NCBI GenBank assembly: GCA_902534325.1
Contig: CACAPQ010000017.1
Location: 1-48,033 of the forward strand
DNA length: 48,033 nt
From: Paracoccaceae bacterium
GTDB lineage: Bacteria > Pseudomonadota > Alphaproteobacteria > Rhodobacterales > Rhodobacteraceae
Reading direction: 5' to 3'
Position numbers and translations under genes: made by a program. Position 1 is the first letter of the stretch, and each line of letters begins with the position of its first letter. Of the stretch, positions 24,662 to 33,141 are shown in pieces. The notes beneath the pieces were generated by a model. It was not told where the DNA came from, ran no database searches, and saw nothing but the letters and a program-made list of their open reading frames with translations.

Positions 24662-26047
24662 ATGGAGAACCTTTTGGGCCATCAACAAAACGAAGCAATA
24701 ACTGAAAAACTCTCGGAATTTGCCTTTAATTTCAGCTACGCCAATCTACCCCGTGAAGTTATAGAGCAGGCAAAATTATTTATCCTCGATACTGTTGGCT
24801 GTGCTCTTGGGGGTAGAACGCAAGCCAAAGAAGAAGTGTCTTGGATAACAATGTTTACAGACACTCAGAATTCAAAAGGTAGCTCAACTATTTTTGGAGA
24901 AAAAGGAAAAACCAGCGCCGCAATAGCAGCTCTGGCTAATGGTGCAATTGCGCACACTATCGATTTTGATGATACACATATGCCTTCAATCTCCCATCTG
25001 GGCTCTTCGTTGGTGGCGACAACATTTGCTATAGGTGAAGAACTTAATTCTAGCGGTGAAGAAATAATTGAAGCTTTCGTGCTAGGCTTTGATGTGGCAG
25101 GTCGCGTAGGACGATGCGCTATGCCCAGCCATTATAAATACTGGCATCCAACAGCTACTTTTGGAGGTATTGGGGCAGCAGTGGCAGCAGCAAAACTTCT
25201 AAAGCTAGAGAGTAAGCAGATAGAGATGACAATAGGCCTTGCCGCCGATGCAGCCGGAGGGCTACGATATGGTGTCGACAACGGCGATTTTTCCAAAAGT
25301 TTACATCCAGCTATGGCCGCAATGAAAGCGGTATTGTTTGCCCAGTTAATTAAAAATGGAGCGACGGGCCCATTAGGAATCCTTGAATATTCCTCAGGGT
25401 TCTTCAATGCCTTTTCAGAAGAACCAAATTTCGAGCCGTTGCTTGATCGATTGGGCGAGTATTACGAAATAAGTGTTGGTGGGCTAAAATCTTTTCCGAC
25501 TATTCAGTGTAGCCACACGGCAATTTCAAAAACACTAGAGCTGGTTAAAGAAAATAGCTTGAAAAAAGATGATATTGCGGAGGTTAGTATCATTCAGTCT
25601 GAGACAATGCCTGGTCAAGGTATGAATTATACTCCCAATAGTCCTTTAGCGGCCCGCCTGAGCACACCCTTTGCCGTTTCACTAGGTCTCCAAGACGGTG
25701 CCGTATCGCTTGAAAGATTTACGGAAGACACTCTAGCTGACCCTGAAATAAACGAAATAATGTCGCGCATTAAAATTGACTCTAGCACTCAGCTGGCTGA
25801 AGAGCACCCAAATACCGTTGCATCGGTAGTAGATATTAAAACTCTGGATGGCAGAAAATTCTCTGGTAAGCAAATCTTTGCAAAAGGAGATCCAAATAAT
25901 CGGATGACTTCAGGGGAGATAGAAGAAAAATTTCATAAATTAAGTTTACCTGTTCTTGGAGTTGATAAAGCAGGGCAAGTTGCTAAAAAAATAATTAACT
26001 TGGAAGCGATCAGAGACCTCGATGAAATTACCCAAATGTTGCGATAA
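24662..26047 (+). CDS. MmgE/PrpD-family protein, paralogue 2
   Basis: This 461-residue family member is clearly related to, but not a recent copy of, the preceding gene. The shared signatures are ALANGAIAHTIDFDDTHMPSISHLGSS (core HTIDFDDTHMPSISHLG), YWHPTATFGGIGAAVAAAKL, DFSKSLHPAMAAMKAVL and a longer C-terminal domain ending in a KGDPNNRMTSGEIEEKF-type segment. This last motif is closer to methylcitrate dehydratase/MmgE than in paralogue 1. The CaiB gene follows after 27 bases. Two divergent paralogues in one cluster suggest two stereospecific or consecutive steps, or a heteromer. Confidence 0.85.
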   Translation: MENLLGHQQNEAITEKLSEFAFNFSYANLPREVIEQAKLFILDTVGCALGGRTQAKEEVSWITMFTDTQNSKGSSTIFGEKGKTSAAIAALANGAIAHTIDFDDTHMPSISHLGSSLVATTFAIGEELNSSGEEIIEAFVLGFDVAGRVGRCAMPSHYKYWHPTATFGGIGAAVAAAKLLKLESKQIEMTIGLAADAAGGLRYGVDNGDFSKSLHPAMAAMKAVLFAQLIKNGATGPLGILEYSSGFFNAFSEEPNFEPLLDRLGEYYEISVGGLKSFPTIQCSHTAISKTLELVKENSLKKDDIAEVSIIQSETMPGQGMNYTPNSPLAARLSTPFAVSLGLQDGAVSLERFTEDTLADPEINEIMSRIKIDSSTQLAEEHPNTVASVVDIKTLDGRKFSGKQIFAKGDPNNRMTSGEIEEKFHKLSLPVLGVDKAGQVAKKIINLEAIRDLDEITQMLR

Positions 26048-26074
26048 CGAATAGGGAATAAAAAGGATAAAGCC

Positions 26075-27205
26075 TTGAGCAACCCATTTTCTGATTTGCT
26101 TGTTGTTTCTCTAGAACAGGCCCTGGCAGCACCTTTATGCACGTCAAGGCTAGTTGATATGGGTGCTAGGGTGATAAAAATTGAACGTGCTGAAGGAGAT
26201 TTCGCCCGAGGTTATGATTCAGCGGCCAATGGTGATAGTTCTTATTTCTTGTGGACCAATCATGGAAAGGAATCTGTTGTCTTAGATTTGAGATCTGAAA
26301 AAGGCACAAAACTTATGCACCAACTGATCAAAAAAGCAGATGTCTTCGTTCAAAATCTAGCTCCAGGAGCAACAAAAAGATTAGGCTTTGGTTCAGAAAA
26401 AATGCGGAATGAAAATTCAAAACTAATTACATGCGATATTTCTGGCTACGGCGAAACTGGCCCTGCAAGCGCATTAAAAGCTTATGATTTTTTAGTCCAA
26501 GCTGAAAGTGGCCTCGTTGATATTTCAGGAGGGCCAAACGAGCTTGGTCGTATTGGGGTATCAATATGTGACATCGGTGCTGGCATGACTGCGCATGCGG
26601 CAATTGTTGAGGCTCTTTTTTATAGAGAACGCACTGGTGAAGGTTATGGTGTCAACATATCTTTATTTGGTGTTGCATCAGATTGGATGAATGTGCCCCT
26701 ACTGCAGTATAAATATGGTGGTAAAAGTCCAAAAAGAGTGGGGTTAATGCATCCGTCTATTCAGCCTTATGCAGCGTTCTCTGCTAAAGACGGATCCAAA
26801 GTAATTATAGCTATTCAGAATGAACGTGAGTGGGCTCGATTTTGCACACAAGTTCTTAAACAACCTGAACTTGCTACCGATCCCCGTTTCAATAGTAATA
26901 ATGAAAGGGTAAAAAATGTGGAAGCTCTGCATAAAACAATAAATAACACTTCAAATCAGCTGTCAGTCAGCGAATTTACTACCTTACTAACTGAAGCTGA
27001 TATTGCGTTTGGTTCAGTCAATTCAGTCAGTGCGCTTTCCAATCATATCGGGCTTAATTTGATTAACGTAAAAACTACCAAGGGAGACGAAGTAACAATG
27101 GCAGCCCCACCCATTAATCGGACTATAGACACAAATAAGAGTTTACCATCACCACCCAAATTGGGAGAACATACCGCAAAGATTTTCAAAGAATTTGAAA
27201 TGTAA
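26075..27205 (+). CDS. CaiB/BaiF-family (type III) CoA-transferase
   Basis: This 376-residue family III CoA-transferase moves CoA between carboxylic acids through a mixed-anhydride on an aspartate. Family features are VVSLEQALAAPLCTSRLVDMGARVIKIER near the N-terminus, LRSEKGTKL, VQNLAPGATKRLGFG, CDISGYGETGPASALKAYDFLVQAESGL with the catalytic Asp in YDFL, and GYGVNISLF. It starts at a TTG with AAGGAT nine bases upstream. Its place after the MmgE/PrpD genes suggests CoA activation of an unsaturated or branched dicarboxylate such as itaconate, mesaconate or a homologue. Acceptor and donor are unknown. Confidence 0.87.
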   Translation: MSNPFSDLLVVSLEQALAAPLCTSRLVDMGARVIKIERAEGDFARGYDSAANGDSSYFLWTNHGKESVVLDLRSEKGTKLMHQLIKKADVFVQNLAPGATKRLGFGSEKMRNENSKLITCDISGYGETGPASALKAYDFLVQAESGLVDISGGPNELGRIGVSICDIGAGMTAHAAIVEALFYRERTGEGYGVNISLFGVASDWMNVPLLQYKYGGKSPKRVGLMHPSIQPYAAFSAKDGSKVIIAIQNEREWARFCTQVLKQPELATDPRFNSNNERVKNVEALHKTINNTSNQLSVSEFTTLLTEADIAFGSVNSVSALSNHIGLNLINVKTTKGDEVTMAAPPINRTIDTNKSLPSPPKLGEHTAKIFKEFEM

Positions 27206-27232
27206 ATGATAAAATTGGATTAGTATTTAAAT

Positions 27233-28306
27233 ATGACACATTATACCAGCTATGACCTTATTGAATGGGCTAAGCCATTCGAGAAGCGAAAAAACGCACT
27301 GCCGAAACCTAAGGGCTCAGAAGTTTTAATTCGCGTTACTGCCGCAGGCTTATGTCATTCAGATCTACATGTCCAAAAAGGTTATATGGACTTAGGTAAC
27401 GAGGGCCGATTAACCTTTGCAGAACGCGGCGCTCAATTACCAATGACATTTGGACATGAAATTGCAGGGGTCGTTGAAAATACTGGAGCTGATGCCAACT
27501 CGTTCAAAAAAGGCCAACAAGTACTAGTTTTTCCCTGGATTGGTTGTGGAGAATGTGCAGCATGTAAGGAAGAGCGTGAAAGCGATTGCGCGTCAATGCG
27601 GATCATTGGACTGAAACAAAAGGGAGGCTTTGCTACGCACTGCCTTGTTGAACACGAAAAATTTTTAGTAGATATCGATGGGCTTGATCCTGCAGATGTT
27701 GTACCTCATGCGTGCTCCGGGATTACGGTTTACAATGCTTTAGAAAAACTTGGTGAACTACGTACCGATGAATGGATGGCCATTTTAGGATGCGGCGGGC
27801 TTGGATTGAATGCTATTGCTATAGCGCGGGCCCTTGGATTTGAAAATATTATAGCCGTCGATGTTGATGATAAGAAATTAACTACCGCCCAAGAAATGGG
27901 CGCAAAGCTCGTTTTAAACAGCCAAGATAAAGAAGCCGTGTCAAAACTGCAAAATTTGGCGAATAATAAACTTATGGGAGTACTTGATACATTCGGCGGA
28001 TCAGCAACAGCGCAGCTTGCAATCCGGGCATTGGCTAAATCAGGCCGTTATTTAATCGTAGGTCAGGCAGGGGGAGACTTTAATATGCCTCAAGTTTGGT
28101 TGCCACAAAAAGCGATGACCGTTCGAGGGAGCCACGTAGGAAATTCACCGCAACTGCGCAAAATAATTGATATGGTGCGCGCCGGTAAGATTAAACAAAT
28201 GCCAATAGATAGGCGCCCACTGTCCGAGATCAATCAAGCTGTACATGATCTTGAAAACGGTAATGTCACTGGACGCGTTGTGTTTCAACCTGAAGAAAAT
28301 GACTAG
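27233..28306 (+). CDS. Zinc-dependent alcohol dehydrogenase (MDR family)
   Basis: This 357-residue medium-chain dehydrogenase has catalytic zinc residues Cys41 and His75-Glu76 (LCHSDLHV, FGHEIAGVV). Structural zinc cysteines are 105, 108, 111 and 119 (CGECAACKEERESDC), and the NAD site is ILGCGGLGLNAIAIARALG, followed by VDVDDKK, whose acidic residue favours NAD over NADP. It has an unusually long segment between residues 50 and 70 near the substrate channel. It sits between the CoA-transferase and aldehyde dehydrogenase genes with short gaps, so an alcohol to aldehyde to acid sequence is likely. Substrate unknown. Confidence 0.87.
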   Translation: MTHYTSYDLIEWAKPFEKRKNALPKPKGSEVLIRVTAAGLCHSDLHVQKGYMDLGNEGRLTFAERGAQLPMTFGHEIAGVVENTGADANSFKKGQQVLVFPWIGCGECAACKEERESDCASMRIIGLKQKGGFATHCLVEHEKFLVDIDGLDPADVVPHACSGITVYNALEKLGELRTDEWMAILGCGGLGLNAIAIARALGFENIIAVDVDDKKLTTAQEMGAKLVLNSQDKEAVSKLQNLANNKLMGVLDTFGGSATAQLAIRALAKSGRYLIVGQAGGDFNMPQVWLPQKAMTVRGSHVGNSPQLRKIIDMVRAGKIKQMPIDRRPLSEINQAVHDLENGNVTGRVVFQPEEND

Positions 28307-28322
28307 GGAGGTCGGTTCGATA

Positions 28323-29801
28323 ATGAAAACTTATAATCACTTCATTAATGGAGAATGGGTTGAGCCAATTAAAAATAAATATTTTGATACTGAAAACCCC
28401 TTTACTGGGGAGGTTTGGGCAAAAGTTGCCCGTGGGTGTGAGAAAGACGCTGATCAAGCAGTAAAAGCAGCAAAAGCAGCATTTGACAGTGGTACCTGGG
28501 CGGACATGCGACCAACGCAAAGAGGTAAGCTTCTGGTAAGACTAGCTGAAATTATTGAGCGGGAAGCCGATAAATTGGCCAATATAGAAGTCCGTGACAA
28601 TGGTAAGCTCATCACTGAAATGAGTGCTCAGACGAAATATCTGGCAGAATGGTACCGCTATTTTGGAGGCCTTGCAGATAAAATAGAAGGGGCCGTACTA
28701 CCAGCTGACCGTCCAGGTATATTTAACTATACGCGATATGAACCTTTGGGTGTAATTGGAATGATTACAGCCTGGAATTCTCCTCTTTTATTATTAGCCT
28801 GGAAGCTAGCCCCTGCCCTTGCTGCGGGAAATACAGCCGTAATTAAACCCTCTGAGTTTACTTCTGCTTCATCTTTGGAATTCATGGAACTTGTAAACGA
28901 AGCGGGTTTTCCCAAAGGAGTTGTGAACTGCATTACTGGATACGGGTTGGAAATAGGTGCTGCTATGGTAGAGCACTCCGATGTAGATAAAGTTGCCTTT
29001 ACAGGATCTGATTTTGCGGGCCAAAAAATATATGAAACAGCTGCAAAAAAAATTATGCCTGTTACCCTAGAACTAGGCGGGAAGTCACCGAATATTGTTT
29101 TTGAGGACGCTGATTTTGAAGCTGCGGTCATGGGCGCAATATCAGGCATATTTGCCGCAACCGGCCAAACCTGCATAGCAGGCTCACGATTACTGGTCCA
29201 AAGAACTATTCATGACAAGTTTGTTAAGCGTTTAGTTGAAGTAGCAAGTGAAGCAAAAATTGGAGATCCAATGTCAGTGGACACACATGTTGGACCCGTC
29301 ACTACCGCGCCTCAATACGAAAAAATTCTTCAATATATAGAAGTTGCAAAAGAAGATGGGGCTACTTGTGTTCTAGGAGGCAAACCTTATACCGGTGATG
29401 GCATTCAAGGTGATCGCTTTGTTGAACCAACAATATTCACGGGTGTAAAAAATAATATGCGAATTGCCCAAGAAGAGGTGTTCGGGCCTATTTTGTCAGT
29501 CATTCCTTTTGACACAGAAGAGGACGCCATCCGTATTGGAAACGATATTGTGTTTGGCCTCGCAGCAGGCGTATGGACTTCTGATTTAGGTCGGGCTTTC
29601 CGAATGTCTGAAAAGCTCAAAGCTGGCACGGTTTGGGTAAATACATATCGAGCCGTAAGTTTTATGACGCCATTCGGGGGTTACAAACGATCGGGCCAGG
29701 GCAGAGAAAGCGGTCAGGAGTCAATTAAAGAATTCATGCAAGTAAAGTCGGTTTGGATCGCTCAGCAGACAACGAGCTCAAATCCTTTTATAATGCAATA
29801 A
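28323..29801 (+). CDS. NAD(P)-dependent aldehyde dehydrogenase
   Basis: This 492-residue aldehyde dehydrogenase oxidises an aldehyde to the acid. Catalytic Cys284 lies in GQTCIAGSR, general base Glu250 in TLELGGKSPNIVF and Asn152 in TAWNSPLL; FGGYKRSGQGRESGQE is the C-terminal motif. The ATG at 28323 is taken because GGGAGG lies upstream and the protein then begins MKTYNHFINGEWVEP, as family members do. An open frame further upstream overlaps the preceding gene and lacks family similarity. It ends the LysR-linked cluster and may use the product of the adjacent alcohol dehydrogenase. Confidence 0.9.
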   Translation: MKTYNHFINGEWVEPIKNKYFDTENPFTGEVWAKVARGCEKDADQAVKAAKAAFDSGTWADMRPTQRGKLLVRLAEIIEREADKLANIEVRDNGKLITEMSAQTKYLAEWYRYFGGLADKIEGAVLPADRPGIFNYTRYEPLGVIGMITAWNSPLLLLAWKLAPALAAGNTAVIKPSEFTSASSLEFMELVNEAGFPKGVVNCITGYGLEIGAAMVEHSDVDKVAFTGSDFAGQKIYETAAKKIMPVTLELGGKSPNIVFEDADFEAAVMGAISGIFAATGQTCIAGSRLLVQRTIHDKFVKRLVEVASEAKIGDPMSVDTHVGPVTTAPQYEKILQYIEVAKEDGATCVLGGKPYTGDGIQGDRFVEPTIFTGVKNNMRIAQEEVFGPILSVIPFDTEEDAIRIGNDIVFGLAAGVWTSDLGRAFRMSEKLKAGTVWVNTYRAVSFMTPFGGYKRSGQGRESGQESIKEFMQVKSVWIAQQTTSSNPFIMQ

Positions 29802-29863
29802 TTTCGAAAGTGCTTTTTAAAAAGTTAAAATCTATAATGCTTAAATTTTATCTATAGACCTGC

Positions 29864-29886
29864 CATAAATATAAAAAATATTTATG
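29864..29886 (+). terminator. Inverted repeat ending the aldehyde dehydrogenase transcript
   Basis: CATAAATAT-AAAAA-ATATTTATG is a perfect nine-base inverted repeat followed 10 bases later by a run of T residues. It could be a terminator or, being 19 bases before the MarR-type operator, part of the TRAP operon control region. Confidence 0.45.
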
Positions 29887-29905
29887 AACGTATAAATTTT
29901 TTTTA

Positions 29906-29923
29906 TTGTTCTACCTGGAACAT
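29906..29923 (+). promoter_or_regulatory. MarR operator, copy 2, over the TRAP operon promoter
   Basis: TTGTTC-TACCTG-GAACAT repeats the palindrome found at 17092, with perfect TGTTC/GAACA half-sites. A perfect -10 box TATAAT lies at 29932-29937, and the matching -35 position (TTCTAC, 29909-29914, 17-base spacer) is inside the operator. Repressor binding here would block polymerase. Confidence 0.65.
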
Positions 29924-29937
29924 TTCATTGCTATAAT
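29909..29937 (+). promoter_or_regulatory. Promoter of the TRAP operon
   Basis: TATAAT (29932-29937) matches the -10 consensus exactly; TTCTAC (29909-29914) is a poor -35 at 17 bases. A poor -35 overlapped by an operator suits a regulated promoter. The leader to dctP would be about 94 bases. Confidence 0.5.
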
Positions 29938-30037
29938 TCACAAAACTGTTACCGTTAACTCACATAAAGCCAATTGTATCAAAGAGTTTGGTGCAGTTTT
30001 TATGAAACTTTATTAGTGATGTAGGGAGGACATCTCG

Positions 30038-31129
30038 ATGAGACACTACTTAATCAAACAAGCTATGAAAGCGGTTAAAGCTTCCGTGGTTATGTTAACA
30101 TTCTTCGGCTTAGCTGGAACTGCTATGGCTGATAAAAAAATTACTTTTAAAACACCTTCAGCTTTTGGCACAAATTTACCAATAACAGGTTCTACTTCTG
30201 TGTATTTTGCTGATGTTCTAGAAAGAGTTTCTGGCGGAAACATGAAAATCAAAATGTTTGAGCCAGGGGAACTTATGCCAGCATTTGATATCCACCAAGC
30301 GGTATCAGACGGACAAGTACAGGCAGGCTACACCTGTGGCGCCTATCTTGGAGGTTCTTTGAAAGAAGCTATTCCATACTGTACTATGCCATTTGGACCA
30401 GAACCACACGTCATGCTAGGTTGGTTATACGAAGGCAACGGCACAAAACTTTGGGAAAAGTTTTATAGTGACGCTGGATATAACGTAAAGGTATGGCCTC
30501 TAGCGATCTATGCAAATGAAGGCGCGGGTTGGTTTACCAAGAGAATTGAGAAAGTTGAAGACTGGAAGGGAACAAAAATCCGAATTGGTGGTTTTGCAGG
30601 CGGTACTGTAACTAAACTAGGCGCTGTTCCTACTCTTATTCCTTTCGGCGAAATTTTCCCAGGTCTTGAGAAAGGTGTGATCGACGCTGCTGAAATGGGT
30701 CTCCCAGCAAACGACTTAGAAGCTGGATTGCATAAAGTTGCTAAGTTTTACCATATGCCAAGCTGGCACCAGCCTTACACAATCATCGAAATTGTGATGA
30801 ATATGGATGTTTGGAATGGTATGAGTGATGCTCAGCAAGCCCAATGGGAAGCCTCAGTGAGACAAGCAAATGTTTGGTCAATGACACACTCAAATGCTAT
30901 TCAAAATGCTGCACTTAAGACACTACAAGAAGAAAAAGGTGTCGAAATTGTTAAATTTGATGACGAGATGCTCAAGGCAATGAGAGCGGCATTCAACGAG
31001 ACAATGGATGAGCTTATGGCAACCGATCCAGAGGTCAAAATGTTGATGGATGATCTTACAGCGTTCATGGAAGACTATAAGGCCTGGGAGAACATTGGTT
31101 CTATTGGTCGCAATAGTTTGTGGGACTAG
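30038..31129 (+). CDS. dctP: TRAP transporter solute-binding protein, DctP family
   Basis: This is the periplasmic receptor of a TRAP transporter, 363 residues. The signal peptide has a basic start and hydrophobic core and is cut after AMA at about residue 31. Mature features include KIKMFEPGELMPAFDIHQAVSDGQ, the carboxylate-binding Arg182 in TKIRIGGFAGG, and FPGLEKGVIDAAEMG. The RIGG arginine predicts an organic acid ligand; the sequence resembles the 2-oxoacid-binding TakP group more than C4-dicarboxylate DctP. An AGGGAGGA ribosome-binding site precedes the ATG. The gene is preceded by a MarR-type operator and followed by a second operator-like site and a stable hairpin. Confidence 0.9.
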   Translation: MRHYLIKQAMKAVKASVVMLTFFGLAGTAMADKKITFKTPSAFGTNLPITGSTSVYFADVLERVSGGNMKIKMFEPGELMPAFDIHQAVSDGQVQAGYTCGAYLGGSLKEAIPYCTMPFGPEPHVMLGWLYEGNGTKLWEKFYSDAGYNVKVWPLAIYANEGAGWFTKRIEKVEDWKGTKIRIGGFAGGTVTKLGAVPTLIPFGEIFPGLEKGVIDAAEMGLPANDLEAGLHKVAKFYHMPSWHQPYTIIEIVMNMDVWNGMSDAQQAQWEASVRQANVWSMTHSNAIQNAALKTLQEEKGVEIVKFDDEMLKAMRAAFNETMDELMATDPEVKMLMDDLTAFMEDYKAWENIGSIGRNSLWD

Positions 31130-31147
31130 TAGTTCTACTTTGAACAA
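31130..31147 (+). promoter_or_regulatory. MarR operator-like site, copy 3, after dctP
   Basis: TAGTTC-TACTTT-GAACAA begins one base after the dctP stop codon. It keeps the GTTC-N6-GAAC core and matches the copy at 29906 at 13 of 15 central positions, spacer included. No promoter is evident after it, so it may be an auxiliary operator or a chance or RNA structure. Confidence 0.45.
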
Positions 31148-31148
31148 T

Positions 31149-31179
31149 TAGCAATGCAGGCAGACAGCTTGCATTGCTA
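31149..31179 (+). other. Intercistronic hairpin between dctP and dctQ
   Basis: TAGCAATGCA (31149-31158) and TGCATTGCTA (31170-31179) form a perfect ten-base-pair stem with an 11-base loop, and no T run follows. Such hairpins after binding-protein genes commonly protect the upstream mRNA, so that more receptor than membrane subunit is made. Confidence 0.65.
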
Positions 31180-31220
31180 GAACAAAATAATAGACTTAAA
31201 CAAAACAGGTAAATCTCAAA

Positions 31221-31730
31221 GTGAATTTTGTTCAGAATATTGAAAAACAAATTATTGCGCTGGGTCATGCAATAAGCTGGCTCGCGCTGTTTCTTGTTGC
31301 TATTGTGTGTTTATCAGTTTTCCTGCGGTATGTACTCGGTCTTTCCAGCCTGGGTTTTGATGAGCTGCAGTGGCACATATACTCTTTCGGATTTATGATG
31401 GGGTTTTCATATTGTACATCTATGGAAACACATGTTCGCAACGATCTATTTTATAGTAAGTTTTCAGAAAAAACAAAGCTTTGGATAGATCTTGTCAGTC
31501 ACCTTGTCGTACTACTGCCATTTATTATCGTCATTATATATCACGCATGGTTTTTTATGATGCGAGCTTATGTGACTGCAGAGGGCTCGATTGATCCTGG
31601 TGGGCTACCTCACCGATGGATTATTAAATCAGTTCTGGTGCTTTCATTTGTGTTATTTGGAATTGCAACGGTGGCTAGATCAATCGCAATTGTTGCAAAA
31701 CTAAGAAAATTAACAGGAGATGCAAACTAA
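31221..31730 (+). CDS. dctQ: TRAP transporter small permease, DctQ family
   Basis: This 169-residue membrane protein has four helices, as usual for the small TRAP subunit that stabilises DctM. Helix 1 is ISWLALFLVAIVCLSVFLRYVL, here cited as LALFLVAIVCLSVFLRYV. It also has GFDELQWHIYSFGFMMGFSY and a conserved Glu in SMETHVRND. It begins at a GTG 91 bases after dctP, beyond an intercistronic hairpin, and overlaps dctM by one base (TAATG). Confidence 0.9.
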   Translation: MNFVQNIEKQIIALGHAISWLALFLVAIVCLSVFLRYVLGLSSLGFDELQWHIYSFGFMMGFSYCTSMETHVRNDLFYSKFSEKTKLWIDLVSHLVVLLPFIIVIIYHAWFFMMRAYVTAEGSIDPGGLPHRWIIKSVLVLSFVLFGIATVARSIAIVAKLRKLTGDAN

Positions 31731-33115
31731 TGTTTGTTGAAACCATTCTGCTGACAGCTCTTTTTGTAACCTTTTGTGCAATGCTTCTTGTGGGTTTTCA
31801 TATTTCCTACACACTCTTTGGCGTTTCAATTTTATTCACCTTGGTGGCAATGATCTCCGATCAATATTTTGATACGGCTACTGGTCTTGACTTCTATTAC
31901 TTCGGCATTGTTGTAAAGCGCATCTACGCTGTTATGACAAATTGGATTCTAATAGCGGCTACCCTGTTTATTTTTATGGGCTTTATGCTCGAAAAGTCTG
32001 GGATAGCTGAGCGGTTACTTACTTCAACTCAAGAATTGTTTGGTAATGTCAGGGGTGGAATGGCCATAACGGTGGCTTTGATAGGAACCTTGCTTGCTGC
32101 CAGTACTGGAATTGTTGGAGCCTCTGTTGTGCTATTAGGTGTATTAAGTCTCCCAATAATGATTAAACAAGGCTATTCAAAAGAACTGGCAACGGGAACA
32201 GTAGCCGCATCCGGCTGTCTTGGAATTATAATACCACCATCTATTATGTTGGTTTTCATGGCAGACCAACTCAATCTACCAGCTGGTGATTTATTTATGG
32301 GAGCCTTTATCCCAGGCTTAATGCTAGCAGCACTCTATGTAATTTACATACTTGGTTTTTCATTCCTGAAGCCTTCGGCAGCACCTTTGGCAGAAGATCG
32401 ACAACCGGTAGGATTTAAAACTCTTTTTAGGGTGCTATTGGATGCAATACCCATTCTGGCTCTTATGTTTTTGGTTTTAGGATCAATCATAGCCGGTATT
32501 GCTACGGTAACTGAAGCCAGTGGAGTTGGCGCCTTGAGCGCAATGATCTTGGCAGCATTTTATCGGAAACTAAATTTATCAATGTTGAAAGAGGCTCTTT
32601 ACGGCACTTTCAATACCATGGGCTATATATTTTGCATCATAATAGGTGCAACTGTTTTTGCTTTTGTTGTTCGCGCTTTAGGTGGAGATGAAATCATAGA
32701 GGACGCCCTGACTTCATTACCGTTCAACGATAATGGTATTATTCTCTTTGTACTATTTTGTGTATTTTTACTTGGCTTTTTCCTCGACTGGATTGAAATA
32801 ACTTTTATTGTATTGCCACTGCTCGTGCCAGTTATTGGGGCCATGGACTTAGCAATAAGCGGTTATGGTGTGGTAGACAAACCAGTGCTCGTTTGGTTTA
32901 CGATTTTAGTTGCTGTCACATTACAAACATCATTTTTGACGCCACCGGTTGGGTATGCTCTTTTTTATATGAGAGGAATCAGCCCACCTGGTGTGGCAAT
33001 GAAAGATATTTATAAAGGCATAATTCCTTTTGTTATCCTTCAGATCATTGCTATTTATTTGGTTTTTCAATGGCCTGCGCTAGCCACTTGGCTGCCAGCT
33101 TATGTTTACGGTTAA
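31730..33115 (+). CDS. dctM: TRAP transporter large permease, DctM family
   Basis: This is the 461-residue sodium-coupled membrane subunit of the TRAP system, with about twelve helices. Characteristic stretches are FIFMGFMLEKSGIAERLL, GTLLAASTGIVGASVVLLGVLSLP, TVAASGCLGIIIPPSIMLVFMADQLN and TLQTSFLTPPVGYALFYMRG. The first GIVGASVV and the SGCLGIIIPPS segments form the substrate and sodium sites. It is translationally coupled to dctQ. The aminotransferase gene follows after 26 bases on the same strand, which suggests that the imported acid is metabolised by the following genes or those under the same operator. Confidence 0.93.
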   Translation: MFVETILLTALFVTFCAMLLVGFHISYTLFGVSILFTLVAMISDQYFDTATGLDFYYFGIVVKRIYAVMTNWILIAATLFIFMGFMLEKSGIAERLLTSTQELFGNVRGGMAITVALIGTLLAASTGIVGASVVLLGVLSLPIMIKQGYSKELATGTVAASGCLGIIIPPSIMLVFMADQLNLPAGDLFMGAFIPGLMLAALYVIYILGFSFLKPSAAPLAEDRQPVGFKTLFRVLLDAIPILALMFLVLGSIIAGIATVTEASGVGALSAMILAAFYRKLNLSMLKEALYGTFNTMGYIFCIIIGATVFAFVVRALGGDEIIEDALTSLPFNDNGIILFVLFCVFLLGFFLDWIEITFIVLPLLVPVIGAMDLAISGYGVVDKPVLVWFTILVAVTLQTSFLTPPVGYALFYMRGISPPGVAMKDIYKGIIPFVILQIIAIYLVFQWPALATWLPAYVYG

Positions 33116-33141
33116 GATCGTATGAACGGGGATGATGATCA

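Noticed and set aside
23184-26047. Recent duplication or pseudogene status of one of the two MmgE/PrpD genes
   Set aside because: Both frames are intact and keep the family motifs, and the proteins differ too much for a recent copy.
28727-29176. Open frame of 149 codons on the minus strand inside the aldehyde dehydrogenase gene
   Set aside because: Fully overlapped by a family-confirmed gene and without recognisable protein features.
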